A stretch of DNA of 64,000 bases from Entomortierella parvispora (GCA_963573315.1 OY752140.1:2542001-2606000), one strand, 5' to 3'; counted from the stretch's first letter, positions 44,767-58,950 are shown. Program-made: numbers and translations. Notes: generated by a model from the letters alone, not told the origin.

Positions 44767-46284
44767 TATTGATGAGATCTTGTACTGTACTGTACATAGA
44801 AGTAGGCGGTAGCACGGTGCTTTGTCACATTCGAGATTCTTTAGATGGAGAAATGGTCACTTGACCCAAATGTTTGTCCCCCAGGCCCCGACCACTCGTT
44901 CCTGTCATTGCCAGGTCTGGACCATCCTCCTTTCTGTCCCCTCTCTAGTATAAGTAATCCGTTTGTTCCCTTTCCTATCCTAGTTCCTATTTTCTTTCCT
45001 CCTCACACTCTCCCTTCCCCCCCTGACCAAGTTCCTGTCAGGGCACTTTTCCTTCCATCCGTCCTTCACGATACCAATTATAGGCGACAGGATGAGCTCC
45101 AGGATGAGCGCCAGGAAATTTGTAGAGTTGTCCAAGAGATTTTCCGTAAACTGCGTTTCAAAAGTCCAACGAGAAGACTTCGATTTGGCGAGAGAGGTTG
45201 ACGAAACGTTTCCAACGCTGTACAGTTTTTGCGCGTGTCACAGCATGGGACAGGAGTGGAATCATTTTGCGAGGTTATAAAGTTCACAACCAAAGAATTC
45301 CCAAATCACAAGCGGACTGAACCTGTCGTTATCAACGGGCTCGTATTGTCGATGTTCATCACGAACAACGAACGCCTCAAGAGGATTATCTCGATGTGCT
45401 TGAAAAATGCCAATATTCAGCAAATAACGCGTTGCTTGACGAGTAATTCCCGGATATTCGGGGATAAAAGCCCTTTGGCTTTTCACAGCTTTTCGAGACC
45501 AATGTCATCGCACCAATGTAGGAAAACTCGGATTAAATAAAAGGATCAGGTGTACCATTTCAATATACGTACTACTTAGAGACCTCCCGCGATTCCGGAT
45601 GTTGTCATATTTTTATTTTCTATTGAGAGTGAAAAGCAACATCCAAAGTCGCTGTGATCTCTATCCGGTCTCTATCCTGCTGCTGGAACTGTTCATGCAC
45701 AACCGCAAGATTTAGATTCTTTTTGCCAACAAAGATTTTTCAAGGGATCGTGCACAACTGCTGTGTTCAAGCTCACAAGATGACAAGATGTTGCACACCA
45801 CATTTTGATTTTGTAATAGGGAAACTGTTTTAGCACATCGACTATGTTCACATATTCACAAGGCATGGGAGAGGAGCACATCAGAAGTTGTCCGGGTTGA
45901 CCGTTTTGGGTCGTTATCCGATGCTCTTGTTTTCCATCCGTGTGGTTTGCTCTTGTTTGTTTGTTTCTAGGGGGTTTCTGCCATCTAGTTTTTCTTCATC
46001 GTTCGGTCGAGTAGATGTAGACTACAGTCGAGTTCTTTTTCCCCGCCTAACATGATAGTATCAAGGTCCCTCAGACGACTTTCCGATACAGGAACTTCCT
46101 TCGTTGCACTGCAGGTGGGTTTGCATTTTTGCATATTGGAACGCTTCCAGGTGAGAGCAAAGAGTATCGAGCGCATATTAGTTTCAAAGCGCGTACTGGT
46201 CCGTGCACGCCAAAGATGAAATGCCACAAGCCTACAAGAACAGTTCTTGCGAGACAAGAGTAATATTTATTAATACAGTGCCCT
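44767..46284. other. Gene-poor stretch with unassigned open readings
   Basis: Starts with GTACTGTACTGTAC near 44780-44796. A C/T-rich promoter-like run (44930-45060) precedes plus-strand readings at 45092-45280 (SSRMSARKFVELSKRFSV) and 45229-45540 in another frame. These show no family I recognise; they may be a decayed or spliced small gene. The rest, to 46284, has nothing supported except the 3' flank of the XMAP215 gene. Confidence 0.3.
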
Positions 46285-49200
46285 CTAAAAATACTGATTG
46301 CCTGGCTGACCCTGATGTTGCCCCTGACCACCTTGGCTTCCTTGGCCGCCGCCGCCTTGCGAAGCCGCCTGTTGTTGATGGAATTGTTGTAATGCCATCT
46401 GGGAAGAAGTCAAGTTTTGGGACTTCATTCTCGCCAATCGCTCTTTCATCAGCGCCACAGTCTGCGCTCGCTCTTTGGCCGCCATCGATTCTTGCAACGA
46501 CTGTAACGAGGAAGAGGGTGATGGAGGTGGTTGCTGCTGTTGCTGTTGCTGGACTGGACTTGAAAATCCAAGGTGGCCATTTCTGCTATCCCCAAACTGA
46601 GATTGATAAGGCGAGTTTCCGCCGCCACCCAGGCTCGACGTCGTCGACGACAACAATGTCGGTGACCCGGAGGCCAGGGATGACTGTGGTTGGTACAATG
46701 ACGTAGGTCTTGATGAGAGTCGGTTGTGCTGCGCCAAAATCCTTTGTTGCTGTAGTTGATGTTGCTGATAATCCAAGTCTTGTTGCTCTCGACCCGTCAG
46801 GTTGCCTTGCATGTCCTGGACAGGTGAAGGTGTCTTAGATTCCTATTACAAACAAAGACCACAAGAATTTTGTTTAGGACTCCATGAACACAAGTACACA
46901 AGTATAACACAGCACATAACACATAGCGGTTCATACATTCTTGTATCCAAACATCTGCTGCAAACGAGCGAGTCGATCCTTGTAAGACTCGGCTCCACCC
47001 CCCGAACCGATAGCACCGCCATTTTCTGAATTGGAATCTCCTGATGCCATTGTGCTCTCTCGTCTTCGGGCCGCGATCAAAGCAGCTGCCGCTGACAAAT
47101 CCATGCCCGAGCTCTCACGATGGTTAATCGATGATGACAAAGATATAGACCCTGTTGCATTAGCATTACCACTGCCAAAATGACTATTAGAAATACTGCT
47201 CAACGTGCTGGTTGGTCCTGATGTTGCTGCTCCTGGAGCCGCTGAGCTGCCGTTGCTACCGTTGGCCTCTGCCTCCAAGTTAGCCAATCCTCGGCGAATG
47301 TAGCTTTGAAAGAACGTGCCTGTCTTGGACAGTTGAGCATTGACCTTGGATTCCATATTGGGATACATCTTTTGGAAGGCATACAAATCCGAGATTCCCT
47401 GTACATTGATTAAAAAAGTAGAGTCTGTGAGTAAAACAACAATAGAGGGCTCTCTCGGAAATATATTTGCTTACCTGCTTGGTCTCTTCGCGTGTGCCAA
47501 TCTTTGTAAAGATCTGAGTGAGGCGACTGTTCATCTCTGTTTCTGATGCGCCAACTCCGTCAGAATTCCCGACTCCCCCATTGCTTCCTGCTCCATTCAT
47601 CGATGTCTTGGAGGCATTTGGCTTGAATGGGCTTTGGGCCCTTGCATGCTGTTGCACTGGACTCTGCCCCAATGCACGATTAAGAGTGGCGCCAGCGCCC
47701 CCGAAATCGGTCTGGAATGACTGAGGTTGTTGAATCTGCGATACCATTCCAAATCCTGAAGGCGATCCAAAATTTGATGGCTGTTGCAGTCCCCTTGGTG
47801 AAGAGACTGATTGCATTGGCGCTTGGAATTGTGGCGACTGTGGCGATTGGAGACCAGAGTATCCTCCATGTTGAAGAGGCTGTTGGTGCTGCTGATTATG
47901 TACGCTCAGGCTCTGATTCGGCATCATTGACATTCTGTCACCTCCGCGGCCTCCGAGACTGCCAGGCCCAGTGCCACCGCTCATAGACATAGTAGGCATA
48001 GGTTGCGTAGCGGGGTTCAGGACCTGGGCGATGGGTCTTTTCTTTGATCCTGTCATGTGAACCAAATACTGGTGAATGGCCGACTTTGTTGGATCCTGGA
48101 TCAAATCAAGGTGATTAAAGACCTCATCTCCCAATCCTGACGACAGCTCAACAAGAACAGTCTTGACAGTCCTCAGTGGCATGTCGCCCAACGGAACATT
48201 TTCTTGAGCACGACGCTTCCATTCTGGAGGCGAGATCGACACCAAAAAGTCATTCATATCCGCCAAGAGCTCGTTGGGTTTCAAAGTTCCGGCAGCGACG
48301 CACTCCTTGATAGTCTTTGTCAACTTCCAAATGCACTTCATAATCAAATCTCCAAACTTGGCTTGGTGAGCAGCATCAATTGGATCGTGGTTGCCGCCCC
48401 TCAAAGGTTGCGCACAGCGGACCAAAATTAGCAACAGGGCATTAAAAGTCGCATTCCTGTTGCTGTTCTCCAACACCTTGACCATCGTCACGTTCAGAGC
48501 CTTGGCCAACTGTTGACCGCTTTCGACTCTGTCCAAATTCTTGTCCATGAGTCTGCTTGCAAGCTCGTGAAGTAGGTTGTACAGAGTCTCTGACTGTACC
48601 CGGCTTGCCAACTGTTTGTTCGAGAAAAGGCTTACTAGCGAGTTCACCAAGTGCTTGCATACTCTGGTCTTGGAGCTGTTGCGCTCATCCAAAGCAGTGT
48701 AGGCCAGTCGAATCTGAAGCGTGTGTGCCGAGACAAGTTCATTGATGTGTGGGTATATAGGTTCCAAGGGTCCATGAAGTGCCTTTTCCAGATTCTTGAG
48801 GGCATCGATGCTTTCCTGAGGAATATCGCTGGTGATGCTCGTCACAATAATGTCCATTTGTGCTTCGCCCCGACGGTCGCCTCCAGACACCGACAGTCTT
48901 TTGATTTGAGCCGATGGTGGTACAACGATACTTGGTGGAGGTTGTGATAGACCATTGTTCATCTGCATTCCGCCGCCAAATCCTCCAATGCGCGAGCCGT
49001 TCATGGGCAAAGATGAGGGTGCGAGACCATCAGTAGGGTCAAATGGTCGCTGAAGACTCTTTCCAGTCGTGGGCAGTCCTGATGGGGCTGGTGAGGCTTG
49101 GTAGTCGTCGTAATCAACCTGCATGTCGTGCAGACGGGACACTCGTGGAGGTGCGCCGGGGAGTCCAGAGTCCATCGCAGAGGGGATGGTCTGGCCTGGT

Positions 49201-52200
49201 TTCTTCAATGCCAGTCGAGAGCGAGGAGCCATAAGACCGGAGGGTCCAGGAAGCGAGGGAAGCGACGGGATAGGAGACGACTGCTGCTCCCGAGGAGGCC
49301 CTGTCATTGCAGGAAGGGCACTTGGTGTGGGCTTTGCCGCTGCTTTGGAAGGCTGTGGTAACCCTGGGAGAGCAGAGGTACCTGGGCGAGCGCCAGGTTT
49401 TACTCCGGGGCGAGGAAGACTTGGCAGGGTGTTTAGTGCTCCAGGAGTAGCCTTGCTGGCAGTTCCAACTGCCGATGGTGGTCTAGGTGGCGGAGCTGGT
49501 TTAGCCGCTTCAAGCATAGGCATGATGGCTGACTTGGCAGCTCCTTTCAGTTCCCCGCACTTGGACACGATGGCATCGTAGCCTACACTGGCCATAAGTA
49601 TGGGCAAGAATGATTGTCCTGCCTTGCGAACATCCGGGCTTCGATCCTGCAGACACTGCAACACTGGTGGGATCAGAGGCGACAAATCCGGTAAAGTAAC
49701 ATCACGCTCCTTGGCACCGTTGCAGAAGGTTGACAACCACACCAAGAGGTCCTTGCGGAGCGTGGGTGAGTTGGTGACTAAAGAGACAGCAAGGGAGGAG
49801 ACCATCGAGTCTAGGCCGGACTGAGTCGCAAAAGCGTCAAGTGCTCCAATGGCGGTACTCCTGACATTATCCTTCTGATCCGTTAAACAGCTAGTGACGT
49901 TGGCGCACAAGATCCTCGCAAACTTGTCAAAAGGCTTGCCCATAGCCACTGCAAGGTTGGTGCAAATCTCCATTGTTAAAATTTGAAGATTCTTGTTGCT
50001 GTCTCCCAAGCGAAGTTTAAGAGCTCCAGGGAGTCCACCAAGGTTGGGCTTGATGCGTTTGTTTGCATCCACGATAGCTGCAACCTTTTCCAGTCCCTCC
50101 TTTCTGACTTTCCAATTTGCGTCCCCACATTCTTCCAAAAGAGCCGAGGTAAATTGGTTACCAATGTCGACCTTGGGGAACAATTCGTCAACGGCAGCGC
50201 TTCCAGCAGCTTCTTCCACGGCCCCTTTAGACACTTGTGGAGGGTCCATATCCGCTACTTTGGCGAATTCAGCGTCGATGGTTGCCAATAGCGAGGAGTT
50301 GCAATCCTCCACAAAAGAGCGAATGCCTACAATGGAAAATGAATAACAATTAAATTCCGTAAAAGTCAACGTTGGACCCAGAGCTGTCCTTTAGTACCTA
50401 CCTGGACCAATAAATCGCCGCAATGTTCCTAAAACACCAACAGCATTTGTTCTCACAGCCGCATTGGCACTGCCCAAAGCAATCTTCAAAAAGTCAATGA
50501 GTTCTCGCACTTGCAGGCCGGCAATACCGAAATCCTCAAGTTGTTGATTGATCCAGGTCAATGAGTCTGCCAGTGCCTTTGGTGCCTTGAGTTTTTTGAG
50601 AGGATCATATGATTGGCTAAGGACGAACTGGAGTGAGATCGTTTCCGCGTAGGTTGTCAGGCAGTCACCGGCAGCTTTTTTCAGCTTGATATCCCCCATC
50701 TTGTCAATCATGGCTATGGCGTACCGACGAATTCGGTCATGTTAACTTCTCTGTTTGACAATCAGGTGCACAATCTGGACACAGAAATTCGTTTCTTACC
50801 AGGAATAGTCAAGGCAGCACAGGCCTTTGAGAAAGAAGGTAGCTTCTGAGCTTGAAGTTGCAGAATCCCATATAGCTTGGACGTCACTTGGAAGTTGCTT
50901 TCCTTCCAACCGGGCTTCTTTGCCAAGACACGCGTTATCAGTTCCGCTTCAAATCCGTCACTAGTCTCCACAAGCTCGTGAAGTTTCTCCATAGCCTCCA
51001 AACGAATCTTCCAGCTCGAATCGCCGAATTCAGCAATCAATTCTGGCGTCAAAAACTCTGCAGCCTGCTCCTCCGCGGTTTCATTTGAGAACTTGTACCG
51101 AAGGGGCTCTTCTTCTTTCTTGGAACCACCATTGCTTGCAGCAGGCGCCGCCTTCTTTACACTTGATGACGGGACAGCAGCGACTGGAGCAGCTTTAGCA
51201 ATGGGTTTCTTGGCACCAATCAATGGAGGCTTTGCAACTGGTTTCTTGGCTGGTGCGGCCGCTGGTGCATCGACAGGAGCAGCTTTCTGTGAAAATAAAA
51301 ATAGATCAATAACCATACCGATGATACAGTTGATTCCGATCTTCATGGAATTACCTTAAGAGGTGGTTTCGACGATGTCAGAACCTTGGGCGGGGCGGCT
51401 TTGGGTGGCGCAGCTACGGGCGCAGCCTTGGCCTTCACCACTGCCTTCTCGGAATACTCTTTGACTTTTCCCATTTTGACTGTGTCCAGTTTTTCGATGT
51501 AGGCCAACAGGGGCTTTTCTCCACAGCACTTCATTAGTGTTCCCAAGGCTTCGGCAGTTGCCTCACGGACTGCCGCATCACTATCGTCAAAAGCCTTGAC
51601 AAGCATTTCGCAACCAGTTTTGATCTCAGGTTTGGATGGTACAACCTTGATCTCCTTGAGCCTCTGAATCTGCAGTTTGATGACTTCGGCTCGGATCTGT
51701 GGATTCTTATGAACCACATTAGCGGCTGAATCTTCCAAGAGTTCTGCATATGGAATGGTGCTGTACATTGCATTGAGAGCGCCAGCTAATGCCTCCACGA
51801 CCGTGACTTTACGTTCCTTCAAGCGATCCATGACAAGTGAAGCAACACTGGATTTGTATTTGTTGAAGCCATCGCGAAGTCCAAGTGCCAATCCTTCTAG
51901 ACAGTTGGCTGCCACGATGACAATGTTGATGTTGGTATCCGCCATACGCTATTCAAGATATTACACAATAGTCTAGTTAGTGTTTCGTTCAGTTTTTCGA
52001 TCGTTGAACTTTGTGTTGAAGTCGTATACCTTGCCCAAGGCCCCAACAAGTTCCGAGTAGTGGCTGTCCAAGATTTTTGGCGATTTACACAAAATAAGAA
52101 GTGCATCCAACGCCTCCTTTCGCTCTTGCCACTTTTTGGAAGCCAAGAACTCGTAAAAGTTGCTCTCCATCTTTGCATTCACGTCCACAGGGTCAAAGAG

Positions 52201-53470
52201 GTCGAGTTCGTCGACTACAATCATTTCTTCGTCTTCGTCGTGACCGTTGCCATCGCCATCGTCCTCGCCTGCTTCTGCAGCTGCAGCTGCAGCCGCCATC
52301 TCTGCTTGTTGTGACCGGAGGTATTTCAACTGCGTAGGTTTTTCGTCTGGTAGTTTTTCGAATGCTTCCCCTAGTTCCTTGAGCTGGACAGGCTTTAGGT
52401 CCTCTAGTGACGGCATGATGGCCTTTCCGAGCCACCGATATAGCTCTATTGTCAATGCATTCGCCTCTGCACGAACGTTCTTGTCTGAGTGGCCAAAGAG
52501 AGGCGGCAGTTTCTTGATGAGAGGTTTCACATTCAGGTTCCTGACTCCAAACGTCCTAAAGAACAGTGGACAACGGTCGATCTTGTTTAGACTATCGCCA
52601 AGTGGATTACCCTTATTATGAGCTAGGCTACGCAGTCAATATGATCCTTACCGTACTATCGCAGCAAGAGCGTTTGTTGTGGTCGCGACAAGTTTGGGTA
52701 GTTTGGCGTCCAAGCCTGGTAGCACATCCTCCTGCAATTTGAAAGAGACATATTTGTTGAGCCGCATATCATGGGGAGGAATTCCTGCATTCAAGAGACT
52801 GCCTTCATCAACCAGTTGCAGACTTACAATAACAGGGTCTGGCGAGTCGACTTCTACATAAAGTAATATCAGTTCCAGAGCTTTGGCCTTTGTTCCTGTT
52901 CTTGTTGACGACAAGCACTTTTCCACTACTGCTGGGACAACCGTGCTCTTTGTCCTATGTATTTTTTCCCCCCGAGAGCAAAGCTTGTGAGGACGACGAG
53001 CACGCAGAGACACAAAGTGCAAGAACGAGATTCCAAGTCCTAAAGACTGGCCTGTTACCTGTTTGGATCCGGCGCATTCTCGACAAATTGAATGAGGGTG
53101 GACAATCCCGATTCCTGTGCCACTGCATTCGAATCCAGGGCAATCTTCTTTAGTGAGCCTTCATAACGACGAAAGTCTGAATCTTCCACGCTGGTCCTGA
53201 AGAGCTTTGCCAGTTCCTCATACGCAGATACGCGAGCCTTCCAGTTCTGTTGAATGATTCGACAATGATTAGACCATTGCACAAAATGAAAGCAAAAGTT
53301 AAATGGACTTGAAAAGCGACGACAATCCTTGCACTTGGATTTATGCCATGTCATGCCATTCTCCACCAGCGAGAGTATCCAGGAGATCTCCATACCTTGT
53401 GGTCCAGCCGCTCCTGAACTGGAATCTGGTTGAAGTTTTCTTCTGGGGCGTTCCCGCCAAATTCATCCAT
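46285..53470 (-). CDS. XMAP215/Dis1/Stu2-family microtubule polymerase with about five TOG domains
   Basis: Exons (minus): 53470-53396, 53246-53059, 52954-52652, 52555-52030, 51948-51355, 51286-50800, 50713-50402, 50326-47475, 47398-46937 and 46842-46285; 2118 residues, all junctions GT-AG and in frame. HEAT-repeat TOG units are visible at about 1-240 (WKARVSAYEEL), 270-510 (WQERKEAL, then NCLEGLA), 630-850 (SSWKIRLEAMEKL), 880-1130 (ANWKVRKEGLEKV) and 1340-1590 (a divergent fifth, ESIDALKNLEKAL), with Lys/Ala/Pro-rich linkers between. The C-terminus has a conserved helical block (RLTQIFTKIGT, LYAFQKMYP) and a Gln-rich tail. It loads tubulin at growing plus ends. Yeast homologues have two TOGs and about 900 residues; the animal protein has five and about 2000. 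Confidence 0.94.
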
Positions 53471-54022
53471 TGTCGGGGTCGGACGCGTGGGGTGTTGGGA
53501 GTCGGAAGGGGGTTCTTTTCAAAACGTGGCCCTGAGTGTAACAATACTTCCGAGCGAGCACTCTCTCTGGGTGCTCTTTCAAGGGGTTGAGGGAAGGAGA
53601 AAGGGAGGGTGACCTTGCTCAGCCTCTTGGTGATGAGCAGTTGGGGTTGGGTGGCAGGAAGGGTTGCGGCTCCAACGTCGCGATTCAATGGATGTGCAAT
53701 ATTGGTTGGGGTCTGCAGGCCGATGAGCAGAATGTCCAAAAGTAAAAAAAATAAAAAAATAAAAAAGAGAGGGGCGACGTGTTTTTGAGCCTGATGGGGG
53801 CGAGAGGGGAGGAGCGATGGTAGAAGGAGGAGGAGGAGGGGAGGAGGGTTGCTTCTGTGGAGAAGGAGAGAAGGAGAGACGGATGGGATGATGAGAAGAG
53901 ATGATTAGCATGAACAAACACACGGCGGCCCTGTCTGTCTCCAACAGCGCGCGGTGCCTTTTTTGATATTTTTTTACAATACAGTGGCAGCAATGCTCAC
54001 GTGACGTTTATTGATCATTTTA
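53471..54022. other. Intergenic: XMAP215 promoter and XPB 3' region
   Basis: 552 bases. Contains an A/T-rich run (AAAATAAAAAAATAAAAAA) near 53742-53765, purine-rich tracts near 53790-53880 (C/T-rich on the minus strand, promoter-like for the XMAP215 gene), and a CACGTGACG motif at 53999. No gene supported. Confidence 0.4.
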
Positions 54023-56987
54023 TCATTTCTTGTTGTAGTGCTTCTTGAACAAGGGATGGTGCTCCTTCTTGTCCTTGTCCTTGAGGCTGACTGCCTTGTT
54101 GTACTCAATGTATGCCATCTGGTCGCCACCACTCAGACTCTTTAGACCACCGACTGTCCTCTTGACACCGTGCGATCCTCCTGCGAGGCTGGTACCTATA
54201 TGGCTGGCATGGCTCAACACCGATCCGCCGCCTGCTCCACTCCGCCGCGAAGTGTTGCCCGTCAAGTCGTCCGCATCGTGCTCAACATCCTCATTCAGGT
54301 CCGCTTCGCTCTCCTGAGCCAAAAGCACCGTCTGTAAAAGTGACATTTGCTCCGCAGGTGTAGAGTACACCAAGTCTTGTTCCTGGTCCATGCCATCTAA
54401 ATTGGTAATCACCTTGAACGCGTAGCCCTGATCGATCAAGAATTGCTGTCTCTTGGTCGAGTAATACATTTCTTGCGTATCCTTGGAAACCAAAGAGTAG
54501 AAAAAAGCATTGAATCCCTCGTCGTTCCTGCGTTTTGCTCGCAAAATACGTCCCAACCGTTGCGCTTCCTGACGACGGGATCCATAATGGGATGATACCT
54601 GGATCAGACAGGTTGCCTCTGGGAGATCGATCGATGTATCTCCGACCTTGGAGAGAAAGATGGTGTTGATCTTGGGGTTGTGCTGGAAGTTCTGCAAGAT
54701 GCGCACACGCTCCTGTTGACTGGTCTCACCGTAAATAAAGGGCTTCTCCAGCTTGCGCGCATAGGCCACCAAGGCAAAAACATTGTCCGAGAACACAATA
54801 ATCTTGTCACCTCGCTCCTCATGGTATCGGATCAAATACTGACAGGCCTGAAACTTGTTTGGGTTCATCACGTAGAGTAATGTCCGCTTCCTCGAGGACT
54901 CGCGAAGATATTCCCGGTAAAAAGCTGGAGTCATTGGGCACCATACCTCCGCACATTGCACATTGGCGATATGGCCACGGGAGGCTAGATCCATCCAATT
55001 AGCCTCATACAGTTTTGGTCCAATCAAAAAGTTGAGATCGTCAATCTTCTCGTCTTCTCGAACCAATGTGGCAGTCAGTCCAAGCTTGGCATGTGCTGCG
55101 ATAGTCGTCAAGACCTTTCGGAACATGTTGGCGGGCACGACGTGGACCTCATCCAGCAGCAAGAAACCCCACTCACGACTCTTCAAAAAGTTCATCATTT
55201 TTTGAGAGTCATGCGATCTGTTTCGTGTGTTGGCCACCATACTGTAGGTCGAGATCACGATTCCTGCTGCTCCAAGGAACTTTTCCTTTTGATCCGAGGT
55301 GAACATCGCGATTTGGTGAGGTTTGATGTTGGACCAAAGCAAGAACTGCTGCTTCCACTGCAAAACAGACACAGATGAGGTACAGAGGACGAGAGTACTT
55401 TTCTTCACTGTACAGGCCGCTGTAATGCCCACAAGAGTCTTTCCTGCTCCACAGGGTAACACAATAATTCCAGATCGCGCACGACCATTTCCAAACATCT
55501 TGCTTAGCGACTTTTCTTGATACTATGAGATCATGGACATTTTCCATTGTTAGAACATTGGTCTGGAAACCTGGTATTATATATCTCGTAGAAGAAGCAT
55601 ACCGGTCGAATGACTGTAATTGGCTTCAAGTCAATCTCCAGATCTGGGTTTAGGGTATCGTTTCTAAAGTCGTATTCTTCCAACATGGGGTAGTCCAGCT
55701 CGTTACACCTCTTCTTGACAATCTAAATTTCAGACAGAAGGTGTTTAGTCACGGTGATAACAAACGCAGCAGGAAATCAATACATATATAAATAGTTACC
55801 TCCACCGACGACGAGCTGATCTCGAAGGCGTGCACATCATCGTTCTCAACATCATCATCGTCTCGATCCAATCCGACGACTGCAAAAATTTCATCCTCAC
55901 CATTCGCCTGTGCAGCAGCACCAGCTGCAGCCGATCCTCCTGCAGTCTTGTTCGGATCGGGGACTTCCTTTTTCACACCCGGGATAACGATATCCTTGGC
56001 GTTTGGCGCCTTTCCTGTAATCAAGCCCGTGTTACTCGGCTCGTCATCACCAATCAACCGTGATTCCTTAATGACTGGGTCCCGAAGCAACGTCTGGAGC
56101 ATTTCTGGATGCGACGACTCTACAAAATATCGGTTGTGCTTCAAGACAAGCTTGACCTTTCCGTAAGACAGAGTACAATCTCGGATCAATCCCAAAATAC
56201 TCTCTGGAACCGGCACCTTGGACAAACGACTCAGCACTTCGATAATATCCTCAGTTTCCAACCCCACGGACACGGCAGCATATAGCGAGTATGGGGTCAG
56301 CTTGTACTCGTGAATATGTGAGGGTCTGATTGACGCCAAAATATTAAACGGTTAGTATGAAAATAATGTAGAGAACAGAGCTGCTGGCGAAGAATCAGTT
56401 GAAACAGTATATGTACCTGCTCACTGGCTCAGCTATGGTGATTAAGAAATCGATGGCCTTCTCTGCAATAGGGGAGAATCCTTCGAGGATAATGTGTCCA
56501 TCCTCCGTGATCCATAATGGACGCGATCCATGATCCGCCTTGAGAGGCAACCAAGTATAATCGTGATCCCCGAAAATGTATGATACACTATCGCGCTGAA
56601 AGTTGTGAGACTGGTTGACAGCATCCATCGTCGCATGCTTTGGCCCTACAAATCGCACAGAACAAAACACGTTAGGTAACAAAGTCCTTGTTCAAACGGT
56701 ATGTGCTCAAAGGCGGATGTAGGACCAAGTGGGTATTACCAACAAGTTTGTCAGAAAAATCTTCTTCAATATCCTGATCTTCAGGGTCGTCAATGTCGTG
56801 AATAGGGCCGTCGTTCTTGCGTCGTCTGCTCGAACTATCTGCGGGCGAGTCTATGGAAATAGGAGGCGGCAAGAAGGTATCAGTAAGAGATGCCATTTCA
56901 CCTTGCTCTCATGAATAGAATGAACCCATGTCATGCATGGATGGCAAGTGGTGGCGAATTACCGTCCAGGCCTCGTTTGACACCCAT
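54023..56987 (-). CDS. SSL2: TFIIH DNA translocase/helicase XPB (Ssl2/Rad25)
   Basis: Exons (minus): 56987-56963, 56901-56740, 56645-56417, 56325-55800, 55722-55603 and 55522-54023; 853 residues. The first exon codes only eight residues and a base, MGVKRGLD, similar to the start of other XPB proteins. N-terminal XPB domain: [47 protein letters not shown]. Helicase core: LPCGAGKT with K382, DEVH (here LLDEVHVVP), LTATLVRED (the RED motif), [19 protein letters not shown] and [10 protein letters not shown]. It opens promoter DNA for RNA polymerase II and opens damaged DNA in nucleotide excision repair, inside TFIIH. C-terminal [11 protein letters not shown] is typical. Same strand as XMAP215, with a 552-base gap. 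Confidence 0.96.
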
Positions 56988-58950
56988 GTTGAGACACCGA
57001 GAGGATTGAATAGGAGAGGGAAAGAAGAGAGGATGAGAGTACAGCAACGAAGCAGAAGGGAGCAGAAGGGAGCAGAGGCTGTTCGTAGAGGTAGAGTGCA
57101 GTGTGGGCAATGAAGTCAGGTTCTCCTCGTCTCTCTTGTGCAATGTGAGCTGCTTTAGGACAAGGAATGCTGAGAGGAAGTTTTGAAAAAAAAAGAATTT
57201 CTGGGGAGGGCGCGCTCCTTTTATTCTTTTTGCGCTTGTGACTGCCTTTTCAAACGACTTCGCACTTGCGATGCCCTCTCCGACAGGAAGACCTTCGTTC
57301 AGCGGCAGTGTCAGCAGTAGTTTCTATCAGAGCCTGGTAATCTCTATGTGCTGGCGCCAGAGATGGTGCGGACTACGGGTTGTAATCGGGTACCATAAGG
57401 GGTATGTTTGTCCCGAGACTTTGGAACGAGTCTGCGATATCTGCCATGACCACAAGCAATTCGTTATCTCTGTATCTCCAACTATCGTATTAAGAATGAC
57501 TTTGAACAGGAGGGGATGACGACGACTGCGACGCGTAAAAGCTGGGAGATCCTCCTCTTCAGGAACCGACAAGAGGAAGTCTTTTCACCAGTGCCGGTGT
57601 CTATTTTGATGCATCTGGACTTTCAGCTGATATTCTCGGCAATGAGGACACAGGCGGTAGAGGTCGACTCGTCAAGAATAAGACCATGAAGGATATCCAG
57701 TGTTTAAGTATGTGGAGCGGACATTCTAAAAAGGACAGGTGTTATTAATAATGACCGATTTTCAATGAAAATGAAGGAAAACAAGGACTTACAAACCCTG
57801 AGAACCTGAAAGTTTTGAAAGGCGAAAGACGCCATTAGCTCGTCCGAGAAGAAGACTGGGTCACTCTTGTCGATGGCTGTATATTTGGGCCCGCTTTGGC
57901 CGCTGCTGGAGGCGCTGACAAAGAGGCGCTGACAAAGATTACGCTATCTCCTGTGCGGGCGATGCAGCTTTGAACTTTCCAAATCGCTCCTTTCCTTCCA
58001 TAACGGTCATGCATACCCTCAAAATATTTTCTGAACCGGTCGCGGTCAGAATACTGTTTGCTGTCAGTGCAGTACTTGCTCCTGTTACCTTTGTCTGGAG
58101 AAATCGGTTGCAAGTCTCTCGCTGGCACTTGCTGCTCGTATAATACTCGTGGACACCGACAGCAATATGACCTGCGTCCCGAATCCAGAGTTATTGCGAA
58201 CAATGGGTAAGCAAGGAATGTCTTTTTGTATTGGCGGCTATTTAGTCAGCATGCACCAAGACCTTATCTTTAGTACAAGCTTGCTCCGGAGCACCATGTG
58301 CGTTGATGATGGCCCAAACCCGCTATTGAACACTGCCAGACCAATAGCAAGCACGATCTGGGTTCCCGGCCCTTTGTTGTCGTAGATACCCGCGAGAATG
58401 GCAATTACAATGATAGCGAGGTCATGGGCCTGCGTCTGCGCCTTTTGAGCATCCAACTCTTGAGCACCCACTTTGTATGATGGAGCCGAAATATCACTTC
58501 CCGGACAGTTGTCACGGGACGTCGTTCTAGAATTCACTAAAGTACGACTCGTGCAGACTCATTCCTTCTCGTCAGTTGTCAGCGATAATGATATCGGGTC
58601 ATCAGGAGGAGAAAATGTTGGCCTATTCCAGTCATTGATTTCTTCGGTGGCATGGCTGCCAGGGGTTGCCAGGGGTAGGAACAAAAAAAAAGAAAGCAAA
58701 AGGAAAGTGAGTAGGTGCGTGGGCGCGTGAGTGAGTGTGGGAAAGGGGAAAGAAGCCAGGACTTTTTGTACTTGGTTCGAAAAGAAGAAATTCCGCCCCG
58801 CGTTTTCTCGGTCAATGCCCATGGCGGTCATTTATTCAACTCCAGCTGGCTACATCATCAGTGTATCATCGCCCTGTATCTTCACTCTCGCCTTTGTCAG
58901 GCCGCACATCTCCCCCCCCCCCTTCCCTCGTCATCGCTCCTACCTTTTCA
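56988..58950. other. Unassigned region upstream of XPB, with weak open readings
   Basis: About 2 kb with no gene I can name. On the plus strand, after 57540 one frame reads SAGVYFDASGLSADILGN and a Gly/Arg-rich continuation, ending near 57720. On the minus strand 58238-58537 reads a segment with two hydrophobic stretches (LAIIVIAILAGIYD and TQIVLAIGLAVF), and 57835-58203 is another open stretch in a different frame. A C-run lies at 58911-58922. These may be parts of decayed genes. Confidence 0.3.
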
